The notes beneath the pieces were generated by a model, which worked only from the letters and a program-made list of their open reading frames with translations, was not told the DNA's origin and made no database searches. Positions 20,483-32,357 of a stretch of 64,000 nucleotides of DNA are shown here, one piece after another. The DNA lies in assembly GCF_021043605.1 (NCBI RefSeq), contig NZ_JAJNFB010000001.1:62001-126000 (forward strand), read 5' to 3'. The DNA is from Borreliella americana (GTDB lineage: Bacteria > Spirochaetota > Spirochaetia > Borreliales > Borreliaceae). A program made the translations under genes and the position numbers. The stretch's first letter is position 1, and each line of letters opens with the position of its first letter.

Positions 20483-21196
20483 ATGTCTGATAATTTAGAA
20501 ACTTTAATGTTTCTAATGGGTAAAAAATTAGAAACATCTTCAAACAATTCGGAAAATATTGAAAAAAAAGAAATTATTTCGATCGAAAAAAAAGAATTCG
20601 ACTACAATAAACTAGATAAAGATATTTCTGAGTTCTTAAAAAAAAAGCAATATGAGATTTTCAATATTTTTAACAACACTTATACAAAAATTGGAAAAAT
20701 ACTCAAAGATGTTCAAGAGAAATTAAAAGGAAATAATCAATATAACGGGCTTTTTTATCGGTGGTTTAAAAGCATGGGATTTAAAAAAGATAAGGTTTAC
20801 TCCTTAATATCAAGATACAATCTGCTTATCGAAAATTCCGACAAGCGGCTAACTATAGAAAAATTGCCTTTATCATTATCATATGAAATATCTAAAAAAT
20901 CTTGTCCCCCTATTTTAAAAACCGAAGTTCTAAATGGAAAAATAAATTCTTTAAAAGAATTTAAAATTGTTTATAAAAAAAGTTTTAATTTAAAAGATTC
21001 ACGCAAATCATTACTTAATAAAAACGAAAAATATGAAAATGACATAAAAGAAACACTGGATTTTATATTAAAAAATATAAAAGAATTTAAAAATATCGAA
21101 TTTAACAAATTAAGACAAGACAACTTGAAATTATTGTTTCATTCTATTTTAGAAATAAAGAAAAAAATAAATTATATTAAAAATAATTCTATCTAA
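20483..21196 (+). CDS. parZ: ParZ-type centromere-binding partition protein
   Basis: A 237-residue, Lys-rich protein directly behind parA. The middle (about residues 55-150) has the pattern IGKILKDVQEKLKGNN, GLFYRWFKSMGFKKDKVY and LPLSLSYEISKK, resembling the partition proteins next to ParA on Borrelia plasmids (PF50/57-type). Work in B. burgdorferi described the parA partner as ParZ, a centromere-binding protein that takes over much of the role normally played by ParB; the assignment here rests on position and overall pattern. Long basic stretches fit DNA binding. The N-terminal 50 residues look disordered and rich in Glu, Lys and Ser. Confidence 0.85.
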   Translation: MSDNLETLMFLMGKKLETSSNNSENIEKKEIISIEKKEFDYNKLDKDISEFLKKKQYEIFNIFNNTYTKIGKILKDVQEKLKGNNQYNGLFYRWFKSMGFKKDKVYSLISRYNLLIENSDKRLTIEKLPLSLSYEISKKSCPPILKTEVLNGKINSLKEFKIVYKKSFNLKDSRKSLLNKNEKYENDIKETLDFILKNIKEFKNIEFNKLRQDNLKLLFHSILEIKKKINYIKNNSI

Positions 21197-21207
21197 ATTT
21201 ATAACTG

Positions 21208-21250
21208 AAACAATAAGAATATATAAAATATATTCTTATTGTTTGTTTTT
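21208..21250 (+). terminator. Terminator after parZ
   Basis: A perfect 16-bp stem (aaacaataagaatata at 21208-21223 and its complement at 21229-21244) with a 5-base loop, followed by gtttttt. It closes the parA-parZ operon. Because the stem is flanked by A and T runs, it may also stop parB transcription from the other side. Confidence 0.85.
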
Positions 21251-21451
21251 TAAATATTATTTTTTTGCTTTTAAATTTAACTACAAATAAAAAATATAGA
21301 CTTTGTCTTTCATTTAAAGCTCAATTTTTAAAAAATTAAACAATTTTAAAACAAGTTTGAAAAATTTATGTATTGTGACAAATGCCTAGAAATAAAAACT
21401 CTTATAAAATTAAGAAAATATATTTTGCAATCTTTAAATTATAAAAATAAT

Positions 21452-22234
21452 TTAGCTACTATGGCCAAAAAAGGAAACAATCCTTTTTAAATCACTCGAA
21501 GTAAAATACTCTATCTCTATTTTACCTTTATTTTGATTCCCTTTAATATCTATTTTTGTTTGAATTTTATCAAATAGAAATTCTTTTATAGTGTTTAAAA
21601 AAGGATCTTGTTCTAGTTCTCTTTTTTTTACTATGGATTTTGAAAAATTTTTAACATATTTTTCTGCATCCCTTACAGAAATTTTTTTTTTAAGTATCAT
21701 TAAATAAAGATTATACCTGTCTTGTCTATCTTTTAAGGATAAAATAACTTTAGCATGCCCAAAAGAAATTTCTTTCCTATGTATTGCATTTAATATTTCT
21801 TGCTCAAGATCTAAAATCCTAACTAAATTTGAAATATAGGTCCTACTTTTGCCAATTTTTTCAGACAAATCCTTTTGAGTTAAAGAATATTTATTCATTA
21901 CATTTTTATAGGCATAAGCCTCCTCAACAGGAGTAAAATTTTCTCTTTGAATATTTTCAACCAAGGGCATAAAATCTCTATAGGATTCTTTTATTTTAAC
22001 CTCGATAACAGGAATATTTGTCATCTGAATAAGCTTAGCAGCCCTAAACCTTCTTTCTCCTACTATTATTTTATATCTATCATTTGCTTTACAAACAATC
22101 AAAGGTTGCAAAATTCCATTTTCTTTGATGGAAATACTTAGTTCTTCTAATTCAACAAGACTAACAGATTTCCTTGGCTGATCATTATCAATATCTAAAA
22201 GATGAATATCTATCATTTTAAAAACTCCATCCAT
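21452..22234 (-). CDS. parB: ParB/Spo0J-family chromosome partitioning protein
   Basis: A 260-residue CTP-dependent clamp protein that loads at parS. The N-terminal ParB domain (about residues 8-100) contains DNDQPRKS, LQPLIV and the CTP-binding GERRFRAAK box. The helix-turn-helix follows (KYSLTQKDLSEKIGKSRTYISNLVRIL), and the C-terminal dimerisation region ends in LKRIVSFFG. The ATG has GGAGG upstream. A parS palindrome lies 76 bp before the start. Unusually, parB is not in the parA operon; it is divergent and convergent with parA-parZ, which has its own DNA-binding partner. Confidence 0.93.
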   Translation of the reverse strand: MDGVFKMIDIHLLDIDNDQPRKSVSLVELEELSISIKENGILQPLIVCKANDRYKIIVGERRFRAAKLIQMTNIPVIEVKIKESYRDFMPLVENIQRENFTPVEEAYAYKNVMNKYSLTQKDLSEKIGKSRTYISNLVRILDLEQEILNAIHRKEISFGHAKVILSLKDRQDRYNLYLMILKKKISVRDAEKYVKNFSKSIVKKRELEQDPFLNTIKEFLFDKIQTKIDIKGNQNKGKIEIEYFTSSDLKRIVSFFGHSS

Positions 22235-22304
22235 ATTATCAGAACCTCCTACAACACAAAATTTTACCAGGTTATAATATCGAATTACAATTTAAAAATA
22301 AAAA

Positions 22305-22330
22305 AAGGATGTTCCACGTGGAACATCCTT
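22305..22330. promoter_or_regulatory. parS centromere site
   Basis: The perfect palindrome TGTTCCACGTGGAACA (22310-22325) matches the bacterial parS consensus and is extended to 26 bp by aaggat/atcctt. It sits between the parB start and the gyrA stop, about 6 kb from the probable origin. The 13-bp arms could also form a hairpin at the end of gyrA transcripts. It is the only perfect site noticed in the window. Confidence 0.92.
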
Positions 22331-22349
22331 AAATAAAAAAATCAATTCT

Positions 22350-24782
22350 TTATTTAATAAATTTTGAAACAGAAATCAAGCTATCATTATCAAGAAATAA
22401 TACTTGAATTCCTCTAGCATCTTTACCTTGTTCAGATACTTTTCCAGCTACTGTTCTTAAAGCTTTTGAACGTTTACTTACAAGCAAGATTTCATCATCC
22501 TCTGAAACTGCTATAGCATCAACAACACTACCCGCCTTTTTATCAGATTTTTTATAACTAGTATAACCAGTGGCTCCTCTTTTAAGCTCAGATATTTTAG
22601 ACATACTTAACCTTTTGCCATACCCATTTTCAGAAACAATCAAAAGGTAGGGATTTTCTCTAACCGCCAAAGCTTTAACAAACAAATCACCTTCTTTTAA
22701 TTTCATTCCACAAACACCTTGGGTACCTCTATTAGTAAGCCTAACATCCCTTGAATTAAATATAAATGCACTACCCTTTTTAGAAAGACAAATTACTTTT
22801 TCATCCTTAAAAACAATCTCTGCACTCGTAACAAAATCTTTATCATTAAGTTTAATAACAATAACACCTCGTGACTTTACTGCTTTAAAATCTGTAGATT
22901 CAAATCTAGCTATCTTTCCACTTGCAGTTGTAAGCAACAAATAAGCATCATCAGTAAAATCCTTACTATTCTTAATAGTTAATATTTCTTCTTGATCTCC
23001 CAAATTAATAAGATCACTAATATTTTGACCTTTTGAAGCTCTTGAAGAATCTTTTATTTCATAAGCATTGATTAAATAAAGCTTTCCTTCATTTGAAATC
23101 ATAAACAAATAATCATGAGTATTGACACACAAAGCAATAACAATTTCATCTCCATCATTTAGATCAAACGAACTAAGACCTTTTCCTCCCGTACCTTGCA
23201 ATTTATACTCATTTTGTGAAAGTCTTTTAAGAAAACCTTTCTTTGTAAGCATAACAACAATATTTTCTTTTTGCATTAAATCCGACATACTAGTTTTTAA
23301 AACCTCCTCATCATAAATTATTTTAGTTCGACGTTCATCGCCAAATTTCAAACCTAAATTAATAGTTTCTTCTTTTATAATATTAATAATCCTTGCTGGA
23401 TTCAAGAGAATATCTTCATAATCTTTTATTAAGCCTAACAACACATTAAGCTCCTCTTCAAGCTTAAAAAGCTCAAGAGCTGTAAGTTTTTGTAACTTCA
23501 TATCAAGAACTGAATTGGCCTGAATATCTGAAAGACCAAAATTTAAAACAAGCTTCTCTTTTGCATCTTTTGCTAATTTAGATGATTTAACAATCTTAAT
23601 AACCTCATCTATATTATTTAAAGCAATATTTAATCCCTCAAGAACATGCGCTTTCTCTTTTGCCTTTTTTAAGTCAAATTCAATACGTCTTTCGATAATA
23701 TTTTTTCTATGCTCAATAAATTCAAATAATAATTCTTCTAAATTTAACTGTTTGGGAATACCATTGACAAGAGCTAAATTATTTATACTAAAATGCTTTT
23801 TAAATTCAGTATATTCATAAAGCAAGTTCATAATAATATGAGGATCAAATCCTCTTTTGACTTCAAGAACTATTCTAATGCCTTCTCGATCAGATTCATC
23901 TCTTATGTCTAAAAGTCCTTCCAACTTTTCTTCTTTTGCTAAAAACGCAACTTTCATAAGAAGTGTAGATTTATTTACCGTATAAGGTATTTCTGTAACA
24001 ATTATAGCATTTCTATCTTCTGTTCTTTCTTCAATATGATATCTTGCCCTAATGACAACACTTCCCTTGCCAGTTTTGTATGCTTTAATTAAATTATCAT
24101 TATAAACAATCTCTCCAAAAGTTGGAAAATCGGGACCTTTAACTATCTTAAGCAAATCAAATATAGAGGCATTCTCGTTATCCAACATATAAACAATAGC
24201 ATCACAAATTTCCCTTAAGTTATGAGGTGCCATATTAGTAGCCATTCCAACAGCAATTCCACTAGAGCCATTTACCAAAAGAAATGGAAATAATGCGGGC
24301 ATAATCTCAGGCTCACTTAAAGAATCATCATAATTAGACTTAAAATTAACAGTCTCTTTGTCTATATCCTTAACAATATATTCAGTTATTTTTTCCATTT
24401 TAGCTTCAGTATATCGCATAGCAGCAGGAGGATCTCCGTCAATAGATCCAAAATTTCCCTGCCCCCGTATTACAGGATATCTAAGTGAAAAATCTTGAGC
24501 AAGTCTTACAAGAGCATCATAAATTGATTGATCTCCATGCGGATGATATTTCCCAAGAACATCTCCCACTATTCTACCAGCTTTTTTAAAAGCTTTATCA
24601 GAATGAAGTCCCATCTCATACATAGAATAAAGTATTCTCCTGTGAACTGGCTTAAGACCATCTCTTACATCTGGAAGGGCTCTGGAAACAATAACTGACA
24701 TTGCATAATTTAAATAAGACGTTTTTATTTCATCTTCTATCTTAACATTTAATATTTGTTCTTTATTTTCTCCAACTGCCAT
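22350..24782 (-). CDS. gyrA: DNA gyrase subunit A
   Basis: An 810-residue type II topoisomerase subunit that cuts and rejoins DNA. The N-terminus has [17 protein letters not shown], then the quinolone pocket [17 protein letters not shown], the catalytic Tyr124 in [26 protein letters not shown], the coiled-coil gate, and a C-terminal wrapping domain with GyrA-box TGGKG (preceded by Q-G rather than Q-R). Residue 85, equivalent to E. coli Ser83, is Gln. Asp89, equivalent to Asp87, is kept. It is 11 bp downstream of gyrB and cotranscribed with it. Confidence 0.98.
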   Translation of the reverse strand: MAVGENKEQILNVKIEDEIKTSYLNYAMSVIVSRALPDVRDGLKPVHRRILYSMYEMGLHSDKAFKKAGRIVGDVLGKYHPHGDQSIYDALVRLAQDFSLRYPVIRGQGNFGSIDGDPPAAMRYTEAKMEKITEYIVKDIDKETVNFKSNYDDSLSEPEIMPALFPFLLVNGSSGIAVGMATNMAPHNLREICDAIVYMLDNENASIFDLLKIVKGPDFPTFGEIVYNDNLIKAYKTGKGSVVIRARYHIEERTEDRNAIIVTEIPYTVNKSTLLMKVAFLAKEEKLEGLLDIRDESDREGIRIVLEVKRGFDPHIIMNLLYEYTEFKKHFSINNLALVNGIPKQLNLEELLFEFIEHRKNIIERRIEFDLKKAKEKAHVLEGLNIALNNIDEVIKIVKSSKLAKDAKEKLVLNFGLSDIQANSVLDMKLQKLTALELFKLEEELNVLLGLIKDYEDILLNPARIINIIKEETINLGLKFGDERRTKIIYDEEVLKTSMSDLMQKENIVVMLTKKGFLKRLSQNEYKLQGTGGKGLSSFDLNDGDEIVIALCVNTHDYLFMISNEGKLYLINAYEIKDSSRASKGQNISDLINLGDQEEILTIKNSKDFTDDAYLLLTTASGKIARFESTDFKAVKSRGVIVIKLNDKDFVTSAEIVFKDEKVICLSKKGSAFIFNSRDVRLTNRGTQGVCGMKLKEGDLFVKALAVRENPYLLIVSENGYGKRLSMSKISELKRGATGYTSYKKSDKKAGSVVDAIAVSEDDEILLVSKRSKALRTVAGKVSEQGKDARGIQVLFLDNDSLISVSKFIK

Positions 24783-24793
24783 TAACTCTCCAA

Positions 24794-26713
<1,920 letters not shown>

Positions 26714-26826
26714 TTAATCAAAATCTAGACACAAATAAATTTTACATTAAAAAAAAAATAATATCTATTATATATAAAGTACTAAAAACTTTTAAAAATT
26801 CACAAACAATTTAGATAGAATCCTAA

Positions 26827-26853
26827 TTTAACATTATACTATATAATGTTAAA
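26827..26853. promoter_or_regulatory. Palindromic back-to-back -10 boxes between gyrB and dnaA
   Basis: A 12-3-12 inverted repeat (tttaacattata, cta, tataatgttaaa) places TATAAT on the plus strand at 26842-26847 and TATAAT on the minus strand at 26838-26833. No clear -35 box goes with either, so promoter function is inferred only from the -10 boxes and the position between divergent genes. Confidence 0.45.
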
Positions 26854-26884
26854 AGTATAGTGCTAAAACCAACAAGGACAAAAA

Positions 26885-28342
26885 ATGGAAAAATCGAAAA
26901 ATATATGGAGCTTGATTTTAACAGAAATAAAAAAAGAACTATCAGAAGAAGAATTTTATGTCTGGTTTGAAAATTTGTACTTTTTAGAATCAACAGGAGA
27001 CAATATTAAAATATCTACTCCAAATTTATTTCATAAAAATCAAATAGAAAAAAGATTTACAAAAAAAATTAAAGAAATCCTCACAAAAAATGGCTACAAT
27101 AATGTAGTCATTGTATTTACAAGTCAACCACCCAAAATTCATTACAACAGACAAGAAAGCAAAAAAACGGCTTTTAACGAAACTTTTCCCAATTTCGACA
27201 AGCTCAAAGAAAAAGCACTCTCCAAAGAACCAATCCAAAGTATTCAAGATCGTATAAAAATGTACATCAAAAAAGAAGAAGAGCCAACAAATTTTAAAAA
27301 CCCCTTTCTTAAAAAAAGATATACATTTGAAAATTTTATCATAGGGCAAAACAATAAGCTTGCATACAATGCCAGCTTGTCAATCTCAAAAAATCCTGGA
27401 AAAAAATATAATCCATGTCTAATTTATGGCGGGGTTGGGCTTGGAAAAACACATTTGCTTCAAAGCATAGGAAATAAAACAGAAGAACTACATCATAACC
27501 TTAAGATATTATATGTTACTGCCGAAAATTTTTTAAATGAATTTGTAGAAAGCATAAAAACACATGAAACAAAAAAATTTAAAAAAAAATACAGATATTT
27601 AGACATGCTACTTATAGACGATATTCACGACTTACAAAAAAAAGAGGGGATACAAGAAGAGCTTTTTCACACATTTAATGCTCTTTATGAAGACAATAAA
27701 CAATTGGTATTTACGTGTGACCGCCCTCCTTCTGAGCTTACAAATTTTACAGATCGATTAAAAAGTAGATTCACAAGGGGACTAAATGTTGATATATCAA
27801 AACCCAATTTTGAACTCAGAGTAGCTATTGTTGAAAAAAAAGCAGAAGAGGATGGAATAAATGTCCCTAAAAATATTCTAAATTTGGTTGCTCAAAAAGT
27901 TACAACCAATGTAAGAGACCTTGAAGCTGCTGTAACAAAACTAAAAGCATATATAGATTTAGACAATATAGAAATTGACATTGACATCGTTGAAAAAATA
28001 ATCAAAGAAATAATAATTTACGAAAAAGAAACAACCAATGAACAAAGTAATAAAATTAATATCGAAAATATAAAAAAAATACTCTTAAGAGAGCTGGAAA
28101 TTACACACAAGGATATTGAAGGGCATAGCAAAAAACCAGAGATAACAAAAGCTCGGCATATTTATGCATACCTTTTAAGGAATTTTACAGAGCTATCAAC
28201 AGTTGAAATTGGGAAAATTATTGGAGGGAAAACCCATTCAACAGTGCTTTATTCAATAAATAAAATAGATAGAGACAGAAATAATGATAAAGAAATTAAC
28301 AATTTAATCACAGAACTTATGAACAAAATAAAAAAAAACTAA
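26885..28342 (+). CDS. dnaA: Chromosomal replication initiator DnaA
   Basis: A 485-residue AAA+ initiator that opens the origin. Domain I is about residues 1-80; a Lys-rich linker follows. Walker A is GGVGLGKTH, Walker B LLIDDIHDL, sensor I FTCDRPP, box VII FTDRLKSRFTRGL and sensor II NVRDLEAAV. Domain IV ends with the helix-turn-helix GGKTHSTVLYSI, where most bacteria have GGRDHTTV; the base-contacting Asp is Thr and one Thr is Ser. AAGGA precedes the ATG. The plus strand is A-rich across the gene, as for a lagging-strand template left of the origin. Confidence 0.97.
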   Translation: MEKSKNIWSLILTEIKKELSEEEFYVWFENLYFLESTGDNIKISTPNLFHKNQIEKRFTKKIKEILTKNGYNNVVIVFTSQPPKIHYNRQESKKTAFNETFPNFDKLKEKALSKEPIQSIQDRIKMYIKKEEEPTNFKNPFLKKRYTFENFIIGQNNKLAYNASLSISKNPGKKYNPCLIYGGVGLGKTHLLQSIGNKTEELHHNLKILYVTAENFLNEFVESIKTHETKKFKKKYRYLDMLLIDDIHDLQKKEGIQEELFHTFNALYEDNKQLVFTCDRPPSELTNFTDRLKSRFTRGLNVDISKPNFELRVAIVEKKAEEDGINVPKNILNLVAQKVTTNVRDLEAAVTKLKAYIDLDNIEIDIDIVEKIIKEIIIYEKETTNEQSNKINIENIKKILLRELEITHKDIEGHSKKPEITKARHIYAYLLRNFTELSTVEIGKIIGGKTHSTVLYSINKIDRDRNNDKEINNLITELMNKIKKN

Positions 28343-28588
28343 ACTTAATTGAAAAATCAAAAATTCTTTTAAACAATTGAAACAAATAATTTATCAAAAA
28401 AATAACAAAAAACAACATATAATTAAACAAGATATTTCATTGCACTACATAATATTAAATACAATTAAACAATCAAACAAGGACTTACTACTATTACTAC
28501 TATATATCTAATATCTATAAAAATTAAAAATTCAAAACCTATAAAATCTTTCAAAAACAAAATGTAATACAATATATAAGGAGGCATT
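28343..28588. other. Probable chromosomal replication origin (oriC)
   Basis: A 246-bp non-coding gap between dnaA and dnaN, nearly devoid of G on the plus strand (0-3 G per 60 bases against 7-12 C for 28381-28560). G excess takes over within dnaN, so the skew changes sign here. Most genes also point outward from this region. Published mapping in B. burgdorferi placed the origin in this area. No TTATCCACA-type DnaA box was found. The motif TTAAACAA occurs at 28369, 28423 and 28465. Confidence 0.75.
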
Positions 28589-29746
28589 ATGCTACATAAC
28601 ACATTTTTTATTTGCGAAACAAATCAAATTATAGATGAAATAGAAAAAGCAAAGGGAATAATATTGAACAGGAATATGAATGATATTTGGAGTGCATTGT
28701 TAATGGAGGTAAAAAAATCCAATCTCATAATCAAATCAACAGACAGAAATATATTTTTTGAAAGCACAATTTCAATTGTCTCAAAAGCAGACTTTAAAGT
28801 ATTAATTAATGCTTCAAATTTCTGTGACGCAGTAAAGGCATTCAGTTTTTATAAGAAAATCAAAATAATTTTTAATGAGAACAACAGTAAATTGGAAATT
28901 ATGGGAGAATTAAAAGATGAAAAAGAAGAATATGAAGATTATTTAAAAGAACCCACTTTTTCATACGAAGAAATAGAGAATTATAACCATGATATGCTTA
29001 ATGAAGATTACACTTTTGAAATTGAAGTAAAACAAAAATCTTTTAAAAAGGTAATAAATAGAATAGCTTTTTCAGCACATTTTGATGAATCCAAGAATGT
29101 ACTAAATGGTGTTTATTTTTCAAAAGATGAAGATTCTAAATTACTGCTTGTTGCCACTAATGGTCACAGAATGTCTATTTGTAAAACGGAAGTTATAGTT
29201 GAAGAAGATATAAATTTTATAGTTCCTGTAAAAATATTTAATTTCTTAAAACATCTTATGTCAGGAGAAGGGGCAGTTAAAATAAAGTCTTCGGATAAAA
29301 AATTTTATGTTGAGTTTGATAATTATAAAATAGCTTGCAGTCTAATTAATGGTAATTATCCAGATTACAAAAGTATTATACCCAAAGAACAGAAAAATAA
29401 ATCTTTAGTTTCGCTAAGCATTCTAAAAGATAGACTTGCTAGAGTAAATTTATATGTTGATAAGTCAAGAAAGTTGGTTTTAACTTTTTCTGAGCTGCAA
29501 TTAAAACTTCTTGGAGAAGATTTGATTACTGGAAGAAAGGGTGAATTTTTTATTAAAGATCCTAACTATCTGTATGATGGAGAAAATGAGGTCATGGCTA
29601 TTAATATTTCGTATTTTGTTGAAGCTATTAGCGTTTTTGAAACTTCAAAGATAGAAATACAATTTAATTCGGGCAATGTATTAAAATTGAGTGAACCTGA
29701 AAATTTTAATTTTACGCACTTGATAATGCCGATGTCTTTAGGTTAA
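28589..29746 (+). CDS. dnaN: DNA polymerase III beta sliding clamp
   Basis: A 385-residue clamp protein of three repeated domains that tethers polymerase III to DNA. Recognisable segments are NRIAFSAHFDESKNVLNGVYF at the start of domain 2, LLLVATNGHRMSI, CSLINGNYPDYKSIIP and the C-terminal LIMPMSLG, close to the usual LPMR-type end of the clamp's protein-binding pocket. AAGGAGG sits 5 bp before the ATG. The base composition changes from A-rich to T/G-rich along the gene, consistent with the origin lying just upstream. Confidence 0.96.
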   Translation: MLHNTFFICETNQIIDEIEKAKGIILNRNMNDIWSALLMEVKKSNLIIKSTDRNIFFESTISIVSKADFKVLINASNFCDAVKAFSFYKKIKIIFNENNSKLEIMGELKDEKEEYEDYLKEPTFSYEEIENYNHDMLNEDYTFEIEVKQKSFKKVINRIAFSAHFDESKNVLNGVYFSKDEDSKLLLVATNGHRMSICKTEVIVEEDINFIVPVKIFNFLKHLMSGEGAVKIKSSDKKFYVEFDNYKIACSLINGNYPDYKSIIPKEQKNKSLVSLSILKDRLARVNLYVDKSRKLVLTFSELQLKLLGEDLITGRKGEFFIKDPNYLYDGENEVMAINISYFVEAISVFETSKIEIQFNSGNVLKLSEPENFNFTHLIMPMSLG

Positions 29747-29836
29747 GGTGAATTATTGATGCTATTTTGAATATTAAAATAAGCTTTTCCAGGTTTATTT
29801 AATATTGTTTTTTGCATTGTGATATAAGAAATTGTT

Positions 29837-30136
29837 ATGAATGATTCCACTTTTAAAAAAATGGGCAATCTTCTTAAAGATTATTTAGAATCTAATTTGC
29901 TTGCTAATAAAAAAATAAGTTCAAAATTATTGATTGCTGATAAATGGAATCAGGTTTTTGAGGATTTATCAGACGATGTAAAATTTTTAGATTTTAAAAA
30001 TGAGAAAATCCTTTTTCTTGAGGTCAGCAATTCAAGTATTTTGTATAGTATATCAATCAACAAATCAAAGATAATAAATTTAATAAAAGAATTAACAGGC
30101 ATTAAAATAATAGATATAAAGGTTTTGGTAAGGTAA
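29837..30136 (+). CDS. DciA-like protein (DUF721), putative helicase loader
   Basis: A 99-residue protein with the DUF721 pattern: a short N-terminal helix, IADKWNQVFEDLSDDV, the strand-rich KILFLEVSNSSILYSISIN, then INLIKELTGIKIIDIKVLV. DUF721 proteins (DciA) load the replicative helicase DnaB in bacteria that lack DnaC or DnaI, and are often found near dnaA-dnaN, as here. There is no recognisable strong ribosome site. The assignment is by pattern and location. Confidence 0.7.
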   Translation: MNDSTFKKMGNLLKDYLESNLLANKKISSKLLIADKWNQVFEDLSDDVKFLDFKNEKILFLEVSNSSILYSISINKSKIINLIKELTGIKIIDIKVLVR

Positions 30137-30142
30137 TTATTA

Positions 30143-30171
30143 TTGACAATTGCATTTATATGCTATACCAT
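30143..30171 (+). promoter_or_regulatory. Promoter of rpmH-rnpA-yidC
   Basis: A perfect TTGACA at 30143-30148 is followed after 17 bp by TACCAT (30166-30171) or after 15 bp by TATACC. The -10 choice is ambiguous. It starts in the gap after the DciA-like gene, about 60 bp before rpmH. Confidence 0.55.
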
Positions 30172-30227
30172 GGTATTGTTCAATTTGTAGCTTGGCAGCA
30201 TAAAATTGTTTTTAATGGAGGAGCTTT

Positions 30228-30383
30228 TTGAAAAGAACTTATCAACCTAGCCGTGTTAAAAGAAATAGAAAATTTGGTTTTAGAACTAGAATGAAAACTA
30301 AAGGTGGAAGACTTGTTCTTTCAAGGCGAAGGGCAAAAGGAAGAATGAAATTAACTGTTTCTGATGAGAAAAAGAAATATTAG
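30228..30383 (+). CDS. rpmH: 50S ribosomal protein L34
   Basis: A 51-residue, very basic protein beginning [18 protein letters not shown] with [21 protein letters not shown], the almost invariant L34 pattern. It starts at TTG, with GGAGGAGC just upstream; no ATG is available in frame. The last 20 bases overlap the start of rnpA, so the two are translationally linked. The conserved bacterial order rpmH-rnpA-yidC-jag supports the call. Confidence 0.96.
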   Translation: MKRTYQPSRVKRNRKFGFRTRMKTKGGRLVLSRRRAKGRMKLTVSDEKKKY

Positions 30384-30723
30384 TTTAAAATCAAAAATAG
30401 AAATTCAAAAAATTTTCAAAGAAGGCAATCTGATTAGGTTTAGCAATCTTAATCTTAAAATGTTCTATAAATCAAATCATTTGGTTTATTCTAGAATTCT
30501 TGTTACCTTTTCTAAAGGTTTTAGAGGATCTGTTAAAAGGAATCGCATTAGAAGACTTTTTAAAGAAGCTTTTAGAAAAAGATTAGAATTGTTAGAAGGT
30601 GTCGCTTTGGATATTATTTTTGTAGTTTCTTACGGCAAGTTAACTTTGACTTATTTTGGTATTGAATCTCTTATGAAAAGTTTGGTTTTAAGGTGTGAAA
30701 GGGGCATAAGTGAATCAAAGTAG
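30364..30723 (+). CDS. rnpA: Ribonuclease P protein component
   Basis: A 119-residue basic protein that assists RNase P RNA in tRNA 5' maturation. It has the N-terminal [13 protein letters not shown] segment, [27 protein letters not shown] with the RNR signature, and [13 protein letters not shown]. The start overlaps rpmH by 20 bp and the end overlaps yidC by 14 bp. Confidence 0.95.
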   Translation: MRKRNISLKSKIEIQKIFKEGNLIRFSNLNLKMFYKSNHLVYSRILVTFSKGFRGSVKRNRIRRLFKEAFRKRLELLEGVALDIIFVVSYGKLTLTYFGIESLMKSLVLRCERGISESK

Positions 30724-32344
30724 AAGAATTTTAAGGACAGTTTATTTGTCTTTATTTTTAATAGGTCTTTTTATGCTTATTAATGATATTTTTTCTTCAA
30801 ACATTTTAAGTTCTAAGTCTTCTGACATGGAAGTGCAGTTTGATTTAAACAAAAGTTTTGATGATAATGAGATGTTGTCAAGTAAAAGCAATAGCTTTAA
30901 TTTGATTAATAAGTCTCAAAATATTGTTGTAGAAACAGGGATATATGTTGTTACTTTTTCTACATTTAGAGGAAATTTGGTTTCATTAAAGCTTAAAAAT
31001 CATTTAAATTTGGAAAAAAATCCTACAGATTTGATTAATATTGATTACAAAAATGAAACTTTTTTTGATGTTAGTTTTGACTATTTAGTAGAGGATTTGT
31101 TTTTATATAAAAAGATAGATGATTTTAATCATGAATTTAAAGCTTATTTTAAAAATAATGGTAAAACTTATGAATATGTAAAGAAATATACATTTTCGAA
31201 AAAAAATGAGTACTTGATTAAATTTAAAGTTACTGTAAATGGTATTGAGGATTATAACTTATTTGACGTTGATTCTTATAAAATTATTTTTAGCTCTGAA
31301 ATTGAAAGGCTGAGCGATAAAGCAAAGCTACAATATAATAATTATTTGTCTCAAATAATTTATTATGATAATAAGCTTAAATATGGTAAAGATGGTCTAA
31401 GGATTAGCAATCCTAGATGGATTGGTTCTAGTACTAAGTATTTTGGAGTGTTAGTTTTTAAAGAAAATATGGAAGTTGAATTTAAGAAGGAAAGAGGAAT
31501 TCTTAAATCGTTTATTATTAATAATGTTAGAAATAAAAAAAATATTAACGACGAGGTTTTTATTTACGCTGGGCCTAGGGATAATAGGTATCTAGACGTT
31601 TTTGACAAGAGCAGTGACAATACCTTTGGTTTATCTGATATTTCTTTTGGAATGTCAGTGGAAAAGAGTTTGTGGTATTTGATCCAAGTTCCCATGCAAA
31701 TGGTAATGCAAGTTTTTTATGATGTTATACCTAATTGGGGACTTTCAATTATTTTTTTGACAATTGTTGTTAGGATACTTATATTTCCTTTGACATTTAA
31801 GGGATTTAGAGCCACTGCAGAGCTTTCCAAGCTTCAACCTAAGATGAAGGAGCTTCAAGTAAAGTTTAAGCATAATCCTAAAAAGTTGAATGAAGAGATG
31901 GGAAGGCTTTATAAGGAAGAAGGAGTTAATCCTCTTGGGGGGTGTTTTCCTGTGATTTTACAGCTTCCTATATTTTTTGCTCTTTATTCACTTGTAAATA
32001 ATTTATTTTTATTAAGAGGAGCTAGTTTTATCCCAGGATGGATTGATGATTTATCTATCGGTGACAGTGTATATCATTTTGGATATAAGCTTTATTTTGT
32101 TTCTTGGACCGATATTAGAATTTTGCCTTTTATTATGATGTTTACTCAATTGGGATCTACAATTGTTAGTTCTAATATGGATTTAAAAAATCTTGGAGCG
32201 CAGCAGAAGTTTTTATATTTTGGAATGCCTATTATGTTTTTTTTCATACTTTACAATATGCCATCAGGGCTTTTAATATATTGGATTACAACAAATATTT
32301 TTACTATTTTGCAACAATACTATATAAAGATGCATTTGTCTTAA
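30710..32344 (+). CDS. yidC: Membrane protein insertase YidC
   Basis: A 544-residue inner-membrane insertase. It has an N-terminal helix (about residues 10-26), a large periplasmic domain, then the conserved 5-helix core from about residue 320: [21 protein letters not shown] with the central Arg, a cytosolic hairpin ([36 protein letters not shown]), and terminal helices ending [15 protein letters not shown]. The start is GTG inside rnpA with GAAAGGGG upstream. The long periplasmic domain marks the Gram-negative type. Confidence 0.96.
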   Translation: MNQSRRILRTVYLSLFLIGLFMLINDIFSSNILSSKSSDMEVQFDLNKSFDDNEMLSSKSNSFNLINKSQNIVVETGIYVVTFSTFRGNLVSLKLKNHLNLEKNPTDLINIDYKNETFFDVSFDYLVEDLFLYKKIDDFNHEFKAYFKNNGKTYEYVKKYTFSKKNEYLIKFKVTVNGIEDYNLFDVDSYKIIFSSEIERLSDKAKLQYNNYLSQIIYYDNKLKYGKDGLRISNPRWIGSSTKYFGVLVFKENMEVEFKKERGILKSFIINNVRNKKNINDEVFIYAGPRDNRYLDVFDKSSDNTFGLSDISFGMSVEKSLWYLIQVPMQMVMQVFYDVIPNWGLSIIFLTIVVRILIFPLTFKGFRATAELSKLQPKMKELQVKFKHNPKKLNEEMGRLYKEEGVNPLGGCFPVILQLPIFFALYSLVNNLFLLRGASFIPGWIDDLSIGDSVYHFGYKLYFVSWTDIRILPFIMMFTQLGSTIVSSNMDLKNLGAQQKFLYFGMPIMFFFILYNMPSGLLIYWITTNIFTILQQYYIKMHLS

Positions 32345-32357
32345 AGGGGGAATAATT

